This document shows, in pieces, positions 12,200 through 23,300 of a DNA stretch of 64,000 nucleotides; position 1 is the stretch's first letter, and each line of letters begins with the position of its first letter. This DNA comes from Torreya grandis. Lineage: Eukaryota > Streptophyta > Pinopsida > Cupressales > Taxaceae. The notes under the pieces are model-generated. The model did no database searches and was not told the DNA's origin. It worked only from the letters and a program-made list of their open reading frames with translations. Where the stretch lies: contig JARHVA010000398.1 in assembly GCA_037957365.1 (NCBI GenBank), positions 2,282,001 to 2,346,000 of the forward strand, read 5' to 3'. The position numbers and the translations under genes are program-made.

Positions 12200-12490
12200 T
12201 GATGAACGCTACCATTGATGGATGGGTGATCTGAGACATTTTAGTCAACACTAGTATTGAGGTTAATTTCCTCACAAAATATGCATGGTAAAATATGGCT
12301 AGCTTGGATTTACAACCTTCACCCCATGTATTGTTCATGTCCAAAAGGACCCGTGCTCTATCGATTAGCATTCTTTAAAATGCTACTATGGATATCTTTG
12401 GGGTTCCTTTCAAATATAACTTTGAAGTTATGAAATTGGTTGAGGTTAATGACTTTCATCCTTATTGGGTCACTCTTGGTGTTATGATAA
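12200..12490 (+). pseudogene. Retropepsin-type protease relic, active site NTS
   Basis: The frame reads DILVNTSIEVNFLTKYAW, then NMASLDLQPSPHVLF, then a FKYNFEVM segment and HPYWVTLGVMI. This matches the aspartic protease of gypsy elements, where DTG followed by AEVNFLT is normal. The catalytic triplet at 12247-12255 reads Asn-Thr-Ser: GAC to AAC and GGT to AGT, two G-to-A changes. The protease would have cut the polyprotein; this copy cannot. It lies in the expected place between gag and RT. Confidence 0.7.
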
Positions 12491-13299
12491 TAACCCTAAT
12501 TTAAGCTTCAAGAAGAGATATATCATCTTTGAAAATATTGATCAGTGCATCATCATCTCATTAGACCAAACACATGGACCCTAGTATGTTGAACGTTTTA
12601 ATGCTAATGAGGATATTACTCACATATATAGCATAAAAAATCAAGGAAATTCATGATCCCACCCCTGATGGCATCTTATGATGGATGGATGCATTATCCC
12701 TCTCTAATACTACAAGTAATGCCTGTGATTGTTGGGCATAAGGTGACTATGACCTTACTGGTACAGTGTTTGGTGCCATCAACAGTCATGAAGACACTCG
12801 ATGAAAGTAATGAAAGTACCATATGTTTTTTCATCTTTTCATTGGGAAAGTCATGCATGGACCAATTATGGGTATGTTGATTGAAAGTCTAGATGAAGTT
12901 CCATGGTTCCATAGGTAAATAAAAGTTCATGAATTCATCCAGTAACTAGAGGTCTTCTATGACTCTGATGTTGATCACGTGTGATCACTTGTTAACATTC
13001 TTGATGGCATAGCTATAAGGTGGTTGGAAAATCATCATAAGCATCTCCTTTATTAGGACCAAGTATGATATGCCTTACATCATCAATTTCATCATCAAAA
13101 GGTTGTGTTCTAATTTGATGAAGGTGTAGGATCTGCTCTGCCTGACCCATCAACTAATCATTTGGATATACCCATGGAGTATGTCACTAGAACTATGCAT
13201 GACATAATTCTAGATACACAACACTCATACTTGGAACCACTTCAAACCATATAGTGAAACATTGGCACAGAGGACACGCCAAAGATGACTATTATTGCA

Positions 13300-14300
13300 A
13301 ATTACTAGTCCAATACTAAAATATCCAAAGTGTTCAAGTTGTTAAATGAATACCAAGATATCTTACCTAGGAATTATAGTGAGATGAATGGTGTTCACTC
13401 ATATTTGGATAAAATGCATATCAAACTAGTCAAAGGCACTTGCCCAATTAGGAAATGACCTTATCGAATGAATCTAAATTTACATGTATGAGTTAAAAAA
13501 TAAATTGATAGCATGTTGTGTGTAGGATCATTACTCCCTCCTATTGATGAGTCTGATTGGGTCATCCCTATGGTAATAAGCATTAAAAATGATGGATGCA
13601 TTAGGATTTGTGTAGATTATAGGTTACTTAAAGTAGTTTGTGTTACTAATCCTTTCCTGACACCTTTCACTAAAGAAATCCTCAAAGGTGTCATTGGGTG
13701 TGAAATGTATACCTTCACATATAGTTTCTCTAGGTATCATCAGATCCAGATCACATAGGAGGATAGGTATTGGACTACATTTACTATAGAGTGGGGATAT
13801 TTTACATATATTGCCATGGCATTCAGGTTAAAGAATGCCCCTGATGTATTTTATTGAATAGTCATTGAGGCCTTTAAAAAATTTATCCATAAGTTCCTTT
13901 AGGTTTATCTAGATGATTTAATAATATACATATTAGTGAAATACCATTGTTCCAATCTTAGGCTTATGTTTGAGCACTACAAAATGCTTCAAATTTATCT
14001 CAATCTGAAGAAGTGTCTTTTTCCTACTCTATTCGACATTATCCTTGGTCACATTATATGCTAAGATGGAATTATGTTAAGATTGTTGTCATCCTCCATC
14101 TGCCAGCACCAATTACCCAATGAGAGGTTCATGCCTTTCTAGGTCATACTAGGTACTATAGGAAATTTATCTAGGGATATGCAAATATTGTAGCACCTTT
14201 AGAGGATCTCTTAAAACATAATGAACATTTCATTTGGACCCACTCATGCCAATAAGATTTTATAGCCCTAAAGGACAAATTTATCATTACATTGATTCTT
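13300..14300 (+). pseudogene. Reverse transcriptase of the 8364-20024 element, decayed
   Basis: RT motifs run in order on the plus strand. FKLLNEYQDILP starts the domain near 13335. Then come YLDKMHIKLVKGTCPIRK, then SDWVIPMVISIKNDGCIRIC with VDYRLLK, then YTFTYSFSRYHQIQIT, then DRYWTTFTIEWGYFTYIAMAF. The polymerase box VYLDDLIIY is at 13903-13926 with both aspartates intact. LEHYKMLQIYLNLKKCLF-like sequence and a LGHIIC segment follow. The longest open piece is 81 codons (13513-13758). Stops fall mostly where glutamine, arginine or tryptophan codons are expected. This is the only gypsy RT in the window with an unchanged YxDD box. Confidence 0.85.
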
Positions 14301-14720
14301 TAGTTCCTCAACTAGACTAATTTATTCCATGTCCATATCAATGATTCTGGCATGACAGTTAGTGTGATACTTGCTTAGCTTGGTGAGGGTAATCTAGATC
14401 ACCCTATTTAATTGTAAGTATAAAATTTACTCTATCTAAAAGCAACTATACCATTATGGAGCGTGAGGCACTCTTTATGGTCTATGCTCTTCAAAAAATT
14501 TGACAATATCTATTGGCCACCCTTTTTATTTTCTTTATAGACCATGAAGTATTGAAGTATCTAGCCACCCTTTTTATTTTCTTTATAAACCAAGAAGCAT
14601 TGAAGCATATAGTTAACAAACCCATTTTACATGGTCACATTTATCATTGGCTCAATTCCAAGAGTTCTAATTTTCCATCATGGTAAAACAAGGTAAAGCC
14701 ATTTACAGTGCCAACCATCT
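14300..14720 (+). pseudogene. RNase H of the 8364-20024 element with an in-frame 48-bp duplication
   Basis: TNLFHVHINDSGMTVSVILA opens the domain near 14316, followed by GEGNLDHPI and a KLSTxxNY-like region. Near 14516 the segment ATLFIFFIDHEVLKYL is followed at once by ATLFIFFINQEALKHI, a 16-residue tandem duplication, then VNKPILHGHIYHWL. In the family this is a single FxDHxALKYLVNKP motif. Because 48 is a multiple of three, the duplication keeps the frame. It doubles the segment around the conserved Asp-His; in the second copy that pair reads Asn-Gln. Confidence 0.75.
14516..14611. repeat. 48-bp tandem duplication in the RNase H region
   Basis: GCCACCCTTTTTATTTTCTT begins at 14516 and again at 14564. 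Over 48 bases the copies differ at about seven positions, so the duplication is not recent. Confidence 0.85.
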
Positions 14721-15950
14721 CTCAAGAATTGATTCTAGTGAACCTACATGTGTTATCGATAATGACCTCCCTGACATGCAACTATTTCACATTTATTGCA
14801 TTCTTGAGGAGTTAGAGGACATAACAACCTTTTTAACTATTGGATCAACTCTAACTCATTTTAGTATGCAGGTTAAGAAGCACTTATTATTCATGCTACT
14901 CCATTCTAGATTATTAGAGGGGACCTCTATAAGCTTGGTCAAGATGAAGTATTTCATTGGTGCATTATGAAACATGATCACATTGATGTGCTCTGTGAAG
15001 TCCATGAAGGTACTATTGGAGGACATTATTCTAGATATGCTACTATACATAAAGTTGTTTTATCTATTTTATGATGGCCTACACATTTTCAAGATGCAAA
15101 GCTTTATGTGCATCAATGTGACATTTGATAGTGCATGGGGAAGCCTAATCAATGGAATGAAATGCCACTTCATCCTATTATATCATAGGAACCTTTTGAT
15201 AAATGGGCCATTGAATTTTTTGGCCCCATCAACCCAGTAAGATGGTGTACTGGTTCATGCTATGTTATCATAGCAACTGATTATCTCACCCACTAGGATG
15301 AAGTTATGCCAACATGGGATTTTACTATGTCTAATGTAGTGTGCTTCATTTGGGAACATATTATTACAAGGTTTAGTTATCTTTTGAGTTGTAATAGTGT
15401 CTGTGTTACTCACTTCCTCAATGAGACTATCTGAGTATTATTAGATGAATTCATGATTTCTCACCACAAGACCACACCATATCATCCTTAGGAAAATAGG
15501 ATTATTGAGGCATTCAAAAAAATCTTGGGCACAACTTTAAAAAAGATATGTAATATTAGATTCACGTACTAGGATGATTAGGTGTTTATAGTTCTTTGGG
15601 CCTATTGGATAACTTACAAGTGCCTCAAAAAAAGTATGCTATTTAATCTTGTGTTGAATACTAAGGTAGTTCTTCTAATAGAGTTCTTGGTTCCCTCTCT
15701 TTGCATTATATTCATTAGATGTATAGATGATGAATCATCATTGAAATCATGACTAAATGCCTTACTACAATTGGATGAAGCTCATTTTATTGATCATTGG
15801 AGTCAGGATGTAGAGAAATGCAAACAGAAGGTATGGCATGATCACCACCTCAAGCATAAGGCTTTTACACCTAGAATGTAAGTCTTAATCTATTACTCCA
15901 AGTTCCACTTTGGGAAGCTTCATTACAATGGCAGTCAGTTACAACCATAT
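14680..15950 (+). pseudogene. Integrase of the 8364-20024 element, decayed
   Basis: A linker (KQGKAIYSANHLSRIDS, then DLPDMQLFHI) leads into the zinc-binding region at about 14960-15150: VHEGTIGGHYSRYATI, then ILWWPTHFQDAKLYVHQCDI, where the second cysteine pair is partly lost. The core holds KPNQWNEMPLHPI, then FDKWAIEFFGPINP (Asp region reads AIEFF, so the first acidic residue is Glu), then YVIIATDYLTH, then EHIITRFSYLLSCNSVCV. The last of these replaces the expected SDxGxxF block. TTPYHPQ-stop-NRIIEAFKK carries the final Glu. C-terminal text such as LNALLQLDEAH and VWHDHHLKHKAFTP follows. At least two of the three catalytic acids are changed. Confidence 0.8.
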
Positions 15951-16209
15951 TTTTATTTCATTATACAAATAAGGTGTATGTCATTAGTTTAGGATTTCTT
16001 ATTTTCAATAAAGTGTTGCCTTAGTTGCACACCCCTTTTATAATTTTGTAATTATTTGCAACTTGATACTTATGTTCTTGTGGAGGATTACAAAGCACAA
16101 TTAGTGTGAGGTAAGGGGTGTTACATGTATGAAGTGTCAAGATATGGTCTATAGGGATACACAGATGTAAAGGCATACAATTAAAGGTGTATAAGGACAA
16201 AGGATACGT

Positions 16210-18983
16210 ATGATGTGGTGCACAACTATAAGCTCACCTAGGTAAATAATGAATCTCACCTTTGGTCTATGACTTGAAGATATTCAATGCCTTGGATTTT
16301 GTTATCCTTTTTCAACTGTTCAACCTCCCCTACTTTGGAAAACCTATAGAGGCAGTCAAGTTTCTAAATTCACATGTGTATGAGGAGTATATCTACTTTG
16401 TTAGGCACCAATGAAAAGCATGATTGAAGGAATTAGTAAAGTGTTAAGGTTGTAATACTCTGACATGGAATTTGAATTTGATTTAGAGGACTTGATAAAG
16501 ATAGAAAAGATAGCCATAATGTTAGAATACCATATATAGGGCCATGTTATGCATATCAAGAATCTATAGAATCTTGCCCTCTGAGTGGCCATGTTCATTA
16601 TCATGACAAAGGCTGGCAGTAGTGATATATGGAAGGAGGTGGATATGACCCACTTATATGTTACACACCAAGTCATTATGGGGCTAAAATAAAACTCGGT
16701 GATGTATTTTATAAATAAAATTATAGTAGATGTAGAGAAGGCTCACTAGATGCCCAACCATAGGTTTTCTTGGGGTGTGTTCCTATTGCTAATGGTGTCC
16801 AATGTAATTGGTGTACCTAATTACACCTAAGGAGAATTGAAGTGGGTGTACATACCCAAAAATGATTCCCCAATGGAGTGTTACAATGCATTCAGCTACC
16901 CTGGTTAGATTACCCCATCATATAAGCTTAAAATGAAGTCATGGTATTATAAAATAAAAGAAGCCTTTAGGAATGAATCGCACATTCTAAAGAACTTATG
17001 TACATAGATTGGTGATAAATCCAATTTTTTTGTCAAGCAACACTACTCTCATGTAAATATGGCCCCATCTAGAGAGATTTCTGCTTGGTTAAATCTACCT
17101 TATGCTTTCATGACCCAGTACTTTATGAACTCTAACAACCATATATACGATGCACAACTGATAATACTTGAAGTAGAAAAAATTGACTCAGAGACCCACA
17201 CTCTTTGCCATATGTATGGATACCTTAGGAAGAAATAGTATAGAGAGAAGAATTAGTTAGATATAATTGACATCAAGGTGCATCAAACCTTGGTTGGGTC
17301 CTCAATTCACCCTCTATTCTATATGTTGAAACCAAAGAATAAATCTTTAGGAAGCATAGAGAATGAAAAAGAGAAACTTCTCCATCGAAAAGGGATCCAC
17401 TAACAAATCAATTAGAATTATTAATGTTAACAATAAAAAATGTTCCTTTGAAACAAGAAATATAAGAGCCTAAGGATGGTGATAGGGAGGAGCTAGAAGA
17501 ATTACCATGCGGGACCTTAGGGGTGATAGAAGAGGAAGAAGACATTGATTTAGATAAGACACTCTCCCCAATTTAATAGGAAGAGGCTACCTTTGAGGAA
17601 ATGTAGTTGGAGACTAAAGATCCACTTGGCAAGGAGAGAGATGGCTCTGAAGAAGAATAATTGTATGGCTTAAGCATCAACACCACATCATAGGAATAAG
17701 ACATGGATGTTGAGATACTTGAGCAAGATCTCATAAAATGGAAATAACCAGTTGACTCTATGGTTAGACCAAAAATGTGTAATGCAACCACCAACCTTCA
17801 CACCCAATACTAGACATGCATTTTAGAGAAGATGTTGTATTTTTATTCTCATCTTGATCTGAAATATGCATCCACTCAAACCTAGCATGAGATGTCATTT
17901 TTCCTTGACATGTATAATGAGGAATGCCATTTTGAGATGCCTTCTAATAGCCTTATATTATATCAAAAAATGAGAATGTTTCCAATAACTGTTTGGGTAG
18001 ATCCCCATCAGCTTACCTCTTTACAAACTATCACAACACTCTTAAAATTGGCCTTGGAGGTAGCATAAAAAAATGTTCTTATAGAATCTAATGCATAGTA
18101 AGCTAAACAAAAACATGCCAAGGTAGTAGAAATGTTTGATAATTAAGTTATTACATGCACCAAACTAGAAGAAGTAGCAGAGCTAAAGTGCCTATTGGAG
18201 GTCAAGACAATGGGCAAGGTCAAAACATTAAATATTTTTAAAGTTATTTTGAGCTAAGACCCAAAGCTCATGGATGGAGTCCCTTTAGAGGGTGAGGCGA
18301 TTGATAAATTGGAAACCCTCATGGACCTCCTATTGAAATGGTGCAAGAATTAGCCTTGGCCAAGATATGAAATAATATGGGTAGTTGAATAATTTATTAA
18401 AGTGGTAGGACTGGGTAGGTGTGCCTTGCATAGAGTTGGGGGGGATATTTCCATCTTAGATGGGATTTTTGAGAAGCTGGTGTGGCACAAATTTTTTTTA
18501 GATGCTCAGCTACAAGTAAAAGAGTTTTATCATCAGTAATTGGTTGATGTAGCCATATTAATAAAAGACCACACCGAGTGCGTGAAGGTAATCAAGGATG
18601 TTAAAAATATAGAAGAAACAATAAATGCACATCAATAAGAAATAAGTTCTATGAAGGTATTCAAGGATGTCAAAAATATAGAAGAAACAATAAATGCACA
18701 TCGATAAGAAATAAGTTCTAACTTCAAAACACTCCAAGGATAGGTTATAACTAAGGTTATCATGCTTGAAAAAGTTTAGAAAGATGCTTCCACATACCTT
18801 GAATGTTTGGTCAATAAGGCAAGCGAGTGTCCTGACCAACCTAAGGAGACCAAAAAGTTGAAAGCAAAAATTAAGGAAATAAAAATGAAACTTTTTAACA
18901 CCTTGTCACATTAGAAGGGTGTCAAAAATCAGATTGAATAGGTTGATCCTAAATTTTGGGTCGAAGCCAAAATTGGTGCTTAG
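16210..18983 (+). pseudogene. Long third reading frame of unknown function between integrase and the 3' LTR
   Basis: From an ATG at 16210 to a stop at 18981-18983, 33 bases before the 3' LTR, a protein-like frame runs about 920 codons with one frame change near 17400. It is broken by some 30 stops, most of them TAA or TAG where CAA, CAG or TGG would fit. The N-terminal part (16210-17400) has mixed, folded-protein-like composition, for example FSWGVFLLLMVSNVIGVPNY and REISAWLNLPYAFMTQYFMN. The middle (about 17480-17760) is very acidic. The C-terminal third (18100-18960) is rich in Lys, Glu and Leu and looks coiled-coil. I recognise no domain and see no clear signal peptide or transmembrane anchor, so calling it env-like would rest on position alone. 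Confidence 0.6.
18582..18719 (+). repeat. 69-bp tandem duplication inside the third reading frame
   Basis: Two adjacent 69-bp copies (18582-18650, 18651-18719) each encode 23 residues including VKNIEETINAH and a shared stop codon before EISS. They differ at five or six bases. The stop is in both copies, so the duplication arose after that stop or the stop arose twice. Confidence 0.85.
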
Positions 18984-19002
18984 TTTGGGACATATTAATA
19001 GT

Positions 19003-19016
19003 ATAGTGTGGGGTGA
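19003..19016 (+). other. Polypurine tract before the 3' LTR
   Basis: AGTGTGGGGTGA ends immediately before TGTTAGACCC at 19017. A G/A-rich run abutting the LTR is where plus-strand synthesis would be primed. Confidence 0.7.
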
Positions 19017-20024
19017 TGTTAGACCCTAAATTTTAAGTAAATAATTTAGTAGTGGCACGGAACAAATATTGCATGAAACAAGCATGGTGCAGAAGGAAAA
19101 TGATGTGAAAGTTGTACAAGTGAAAAATACCATGGTGTAAGAGATCATGATGTAAGAAGACCTAATTAGAAGGGAGGCATAATAAATGGAGAACATGAGA
19201 GCGAAGGGATTAGAATATCAATAAAAGACTTGGGGAGTATGGAGGAAGCAAGAAATGGACAAGGAGCAAGATTATCAAGGATAGAATATACTTAAATCAT
19301 GCACGATTTTAGTACTAACCGATATTAATATAGACACTTCGTAGTAAGGATTCAACATCGAACAAGAATATAGGGGTGTGAAGGAATGGGTCCTTAGGAA
19401 AACTATGTAGATGTATTCCATAACTCTTATTCCACTAGAGATCATCAACTAGTCAATAGAAGTGTCATAATTATTGTAACTACTTGGTCGAGGAGAACCA
19501 ATTATAAATACCCTTGTTTATATCTTTGTAATGTTGTTGATTATTATTGTGTAATGATTGATAGTTGGTGAATAGTGTAATCATGAAAATTATTTTAATA
19601 TTGATATAAGAATCTAGTTTATAGCTAATTTGTATCACTAACTTTCACTATACATCTATTATGTAACTAATGAATCTAATATGGATATAATGAATAGAAT
19701 CTATGTTATCTAAACATGAGCAATGTGGACTCTGAATATCATCGTAATGGTTATCTTAATCATGTTTGTTTACTTAACTGAACCTAGTCCACATCTATAT
19801 ATTTTTTATGTTTAGTCATTAAATAAGGTATATATTCAAGCACCAATATATGACAAGTATACTTCCATGTGATAAAACCCACAAGAATAGTTTTTTTTTT
19901 TATGTGCTTTGGGTGAGCACGTAAGAACACAATCTTGCATGAAATGCCTGTGTGTCAGCTTGTTGGGTACTAGTTACTTTAGCACACACCTAGGGAAAGG
20001 TCTACATATAAAATTAACCTAATA
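19017..20024 (+). repeat. 3' LTR of the 8364-20024 gypsy element
   Basis: It starts TGTTAGACCC and ends ACCTAATA, where the 5' copy has CCCAACA, a C-to-T change of the terminal CA. The TATA box is at 19503-19510. It is flanked by GTCAT at 20025-20029. Confidence 0.9.
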
Positions 20025-20029
20025 GTCAT
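20025..20029. repeat. Target-site duplication GTCAT, right copy
   Basis: It matches 8359-8363 exactly and lies next to the 3' LTR end. Confidence 0.9.
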
Positions 20030-21413
20030 ACATAAGGCATCCAAAAGAACATATTTTCAATGGGAAGATTTATACAATAAATCCAAAAGTGAAGTTTAAT
20101 CAATAACATCCTTGGAGGAATTTGTGACATTGGAAAGAGAAGAGGGGATTTTTCATGCATTATTTTTAACACTTAGTGATAACGTGTAGAATCTCATTAT
20201 AAGCACTATAACAATGAGAAGTATGCTATAATACATTTGCTTTATTGTTGTTATATTTTTAATCCCTTTTATTTAAAATTCTAACTAAATTAGCCATGCA
20301 TGAACAAAAACAAAAAAAAAATTATGACACATTGGAAAATAAAATAAATTATATATGCATCCATAATTAATTCCTTGAAAGTAAATAGAAATCTGATTTT
20401 AAAATATTAGTAGTTTAAAAATCCAAAATCAAATAAAAAATAGGAAACCCTAGGTTAATTTAGAGTTTTGAGGGCAAAGGTTAGGTTTAACAAATATTTA
20501 ACCCTAAATTTTTAGATGTGTAAGGTTATCTAGGGTTAAGGGGATTAGATTATCTTTTTACAAAAAGTTGGTGAATTAACCTAATTAACAGTCTAATTAA
20601 TAGAAAACTCAGATAACTATTATTATGAGTTTATACAATTGAGATTGTTAAAAATAGTAAATTACAACTTTTGATATATATTACAATGAATTGGAAACAA
20701 ATGAAACTTAGTTGGTTTACACTACACACATAGGTCTGATCTAGAATAGGATGGAAGTGGACTAGAAGGTGATCATAGAATAATTATCAGATTCTAGCAA
20801 TATTATTTTTGTGGCCTCAAACACTTGCATCAAATCTAGATAGTTACATTGATGCATGTGTCTAACCTTACTGCAGGGTCTTATATGAAATACTGAACAG
20901 ATATAGATATGACCATCTGGAACCTTATAGATTTACTATCACCTTTCTTCTAATATATTCATATCATACTTGTAAGTTGTCACTCTTTATTAAATGATCA
21001 ACCCCCAGCTTATCACCCCTTATAATTATTATGGAAAAAAGGGGTTAATGGACTCACGGTGTTGAGATACCCAAAAGACCCCTCTATCAATGGGTGCTAC
21101 CTACATAGCCAATACTCTAAAGATTGCCTCATAATCATGTAGTCATCTCCTATGTGTTATCTTGTGTGTGTATAAGGATGTAATGTGTGATAAGAAAAGA
21201 CATGCAGTGACCTAGCTAGTAATTTGGAAACAATGGTTCATGGGTTGCTCTTTGAATGTTTCAAAGTTGTATAAATACTACTCCTATGATTAATATAGAA
21301 ATAGGGATGAATAGGTCAAGTTTGCTCACTTTAATTTTTGATTTAGTGCATCTTGGTATATTACCTTGTGATTTGTATGTGATTTCCAGGTGACTGTTAG
21401 GTGTAGAATGAAT
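20030..21413. other. Interval with no recognised gene
   Basis: AT-rich sequence continuing the target region of the 8364 element. Near 20050-20200 a plus-strand frame reads FQWEDLYNKSKSEV, a stop, then TSLEEFVTLEREEG, which looks protein-like, but I cannot place it. Nothing else stands out. Confidence 0.4.
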
Positions 21414-23300
21414 GAAGGTTGATCTTATATACATAAGAATCCCTTCTAGGAACATATCACACTAAAGCACTTAGGTTGACCTTCAGGATAAGTTTATTTT
21501 ATAAATTTAGATGGTTATTAGGCACTAGATACTTTTTAGGAAAAATGTACACTTAAGTTGATGCACGTGTCTATCTAGAATGCAAATGTCTAGGAAGTCA
21601 AAAAACTAGCAGTGAAGGATAATAATCAGGTTTAAAGATTTTTACATACTATAAAATCCATGTTCATTACAATAAGAATGATCAGACAAAGAAATAATCA
21701 AATTAGACACAAAGATATAGTGAACATGAGCCTTTATATAGTGGGCATATCTATAACTAAAAGGTAAAACCATGATAGGTATTTTCTAAGTATACAAGGT
21801 TGAGGTATAATATAAATCAAATTTTAGTATCTACAATAGGAAACACTCAACACAGGGGGTTTTGAGTTCAAGCATAACTTCATGCACCAACCCTTTTAAC
21901 CCATTTATTTTTTTAGTCCTCATGCTCTATCGATCTAGGGTTCCAATTGAATAAGAAAGTACATAAAATATTCCACATAGAATCAAGTGAATTAATCACA
22001 CACACATAGGACCTATAGGTGAAGGTACATCCATCAAATTTCACATGTAAGGAAAATCCTTAATTGACATCAGAATACCCTACAAGAAATTGCATATGAT
22101 AGCCTCATCTTAATAGTATGGCATTGTCCCAAGTATATGTGAATCCCTATTCTTGATTCAAAATCACCTTTCACAGCCTTATAATAAGTTTCATAGTCAC
22201 AGTCATAGTCCTGCACATCTGATTTCTAGTTAAGTTATTACTCTTTGGTACTTTCACCTTTTACCATCTTTCTATAGATAATAAGTTCCAAATTAGTCTT
22301 ATGTGATTTATCACATATCTTATACATTCTAATTTTAATCAATAGTTTGTATAAAATATATTTATATCTATTTTTTAATCCTATTTTTTGATAGAAATAT
22401 GTATGTGTTATGCAAGGTGTTTTTAGAAGCACTAGTTGTGTATGATTTTACACAAGTTGATTATGCTAGTGTGGAAGGTTGTGCATACTTTCATGGAGAC
22501 TTCATATGCTAGTTACATAAGGTTATCATAATGTGGGAATGATATTAGAGTTTTGTAGGGTTTTTTTGTGTAATTTAATTATAACATGGATGATTTTAAA
22601 GTGGAGCGTAGTGGTTGAGTCACAGTAAGGTTCTATGAGGAGTTATACAACATGTAAATAAATGAAAGGTTATTTGAAGGTGTTTCAAACACTTTTTTGA
22701 TTGTATTTGACAGACTTAAAAAGTACTGACAATGTCTTGGTGAACCTCTGACATGGACCTTTTGATGACCGATACACATTGATCATTTAGCTTAGTAGTT
22801 AATGGATGTAGATTCCCTTATGTATCAGTGTTAGGAAGTGAGTGTTGAATAAAGGCATGGTTCCTCTAAGGAAGAAGATGAACAAGATTTTTGAATACAC
22901 ATGGTCAAGTGTGTGTATTTTAATATACACTAAAGCATTATATGAAGGTTAGAAAATCTTGAAACTCAATTTATAATTTTAAAACAATTGAATTTATGTT
23001 AAAAAAATTAAGGTTATCATGTTATATTTTTTACGTGAAAGTGTTTTTTAAGGAAAAATAAAACATATCTATGTGTTTGTATTTATATTTTTATTCTAAT
23101 ATTTGCAAATCATATCTCTCCTATGCATTCATTTATCCTGCATAGGATTGTCCCAACAATTAGTTGCAATAACAATTTTTTTGAAGAAAAAAGTACTACA
23201 AGATAAGATCCAAATAATATAAATGCACTCTTTTTAGTTATGAATCACAATTATGAGCATAAGGTTAAAAGGCCTATCAATTTATATAAACGGTTGTGTA
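21414..23300. repeat. Tandem duplication unit 1, left part
   Basis: This segment repeats at 32326-34204. Sample alignments by eye show 5 differences in about 130 bases (near 21610) and about 29 in 360 (near 22441). The unit continues at 31326-32325 on the far side of the retrotransposon inserted at 23301. Full unit length without the insertion is about 2.89 kb. I recognise no protein in it. Confidence 0.9.
23296..23300. repeat. Target-site duplication GTGTA, left copy
   Basis: GTGTA also occurs at 31321-31325. The paralogous unit at 34196-34210 carries GGTGTAGAGACC uninterrupted, which confirms the pre-insertion site. Confidence 0.92.

Larger units (their letters stand above)
8364..20024 (+). 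mobile_element. Complete but dead Ty3/gypsy retrotransposon with an extra 3' reading frame, 11.66 kb
   Basis: The two LTRs (8364-9377 and 19017-20024) align throughout and are flanked by perfect GTCAT copies. In order on the plus strand come the primer site, gag with zinc knuckles, protease, RT, RNase H, integrase, a roughly 900-codon extra frame, polypurine tract and 3' LTR. RT before integrase makes it Ty3/gypsy. The domain spelling (FDKWAIEFFGPINP in integrase, the gag zinc-knuckle wording) and a plausible TTGGnnCC-type primer site suggest a group near Athila, but I am not certain. Every coding part carries stops. Confidence 0.92.

Noticed and set aside
16401..16676. Minus-strand 91-codon frame
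   Set aside because: It is antisense to the extra reading frame on the plus strand, which has better protein-like content.
18558..18839. Minus-strand 93-codon frame with a repeated YFLSMCIYCFFYIF-like segment
   Set aside because: It is the reverse of the 69-bp duplication in the plus-strand frame. The hydrophobic look comes from antisense of a Lys/Glu-rich coiled coil.
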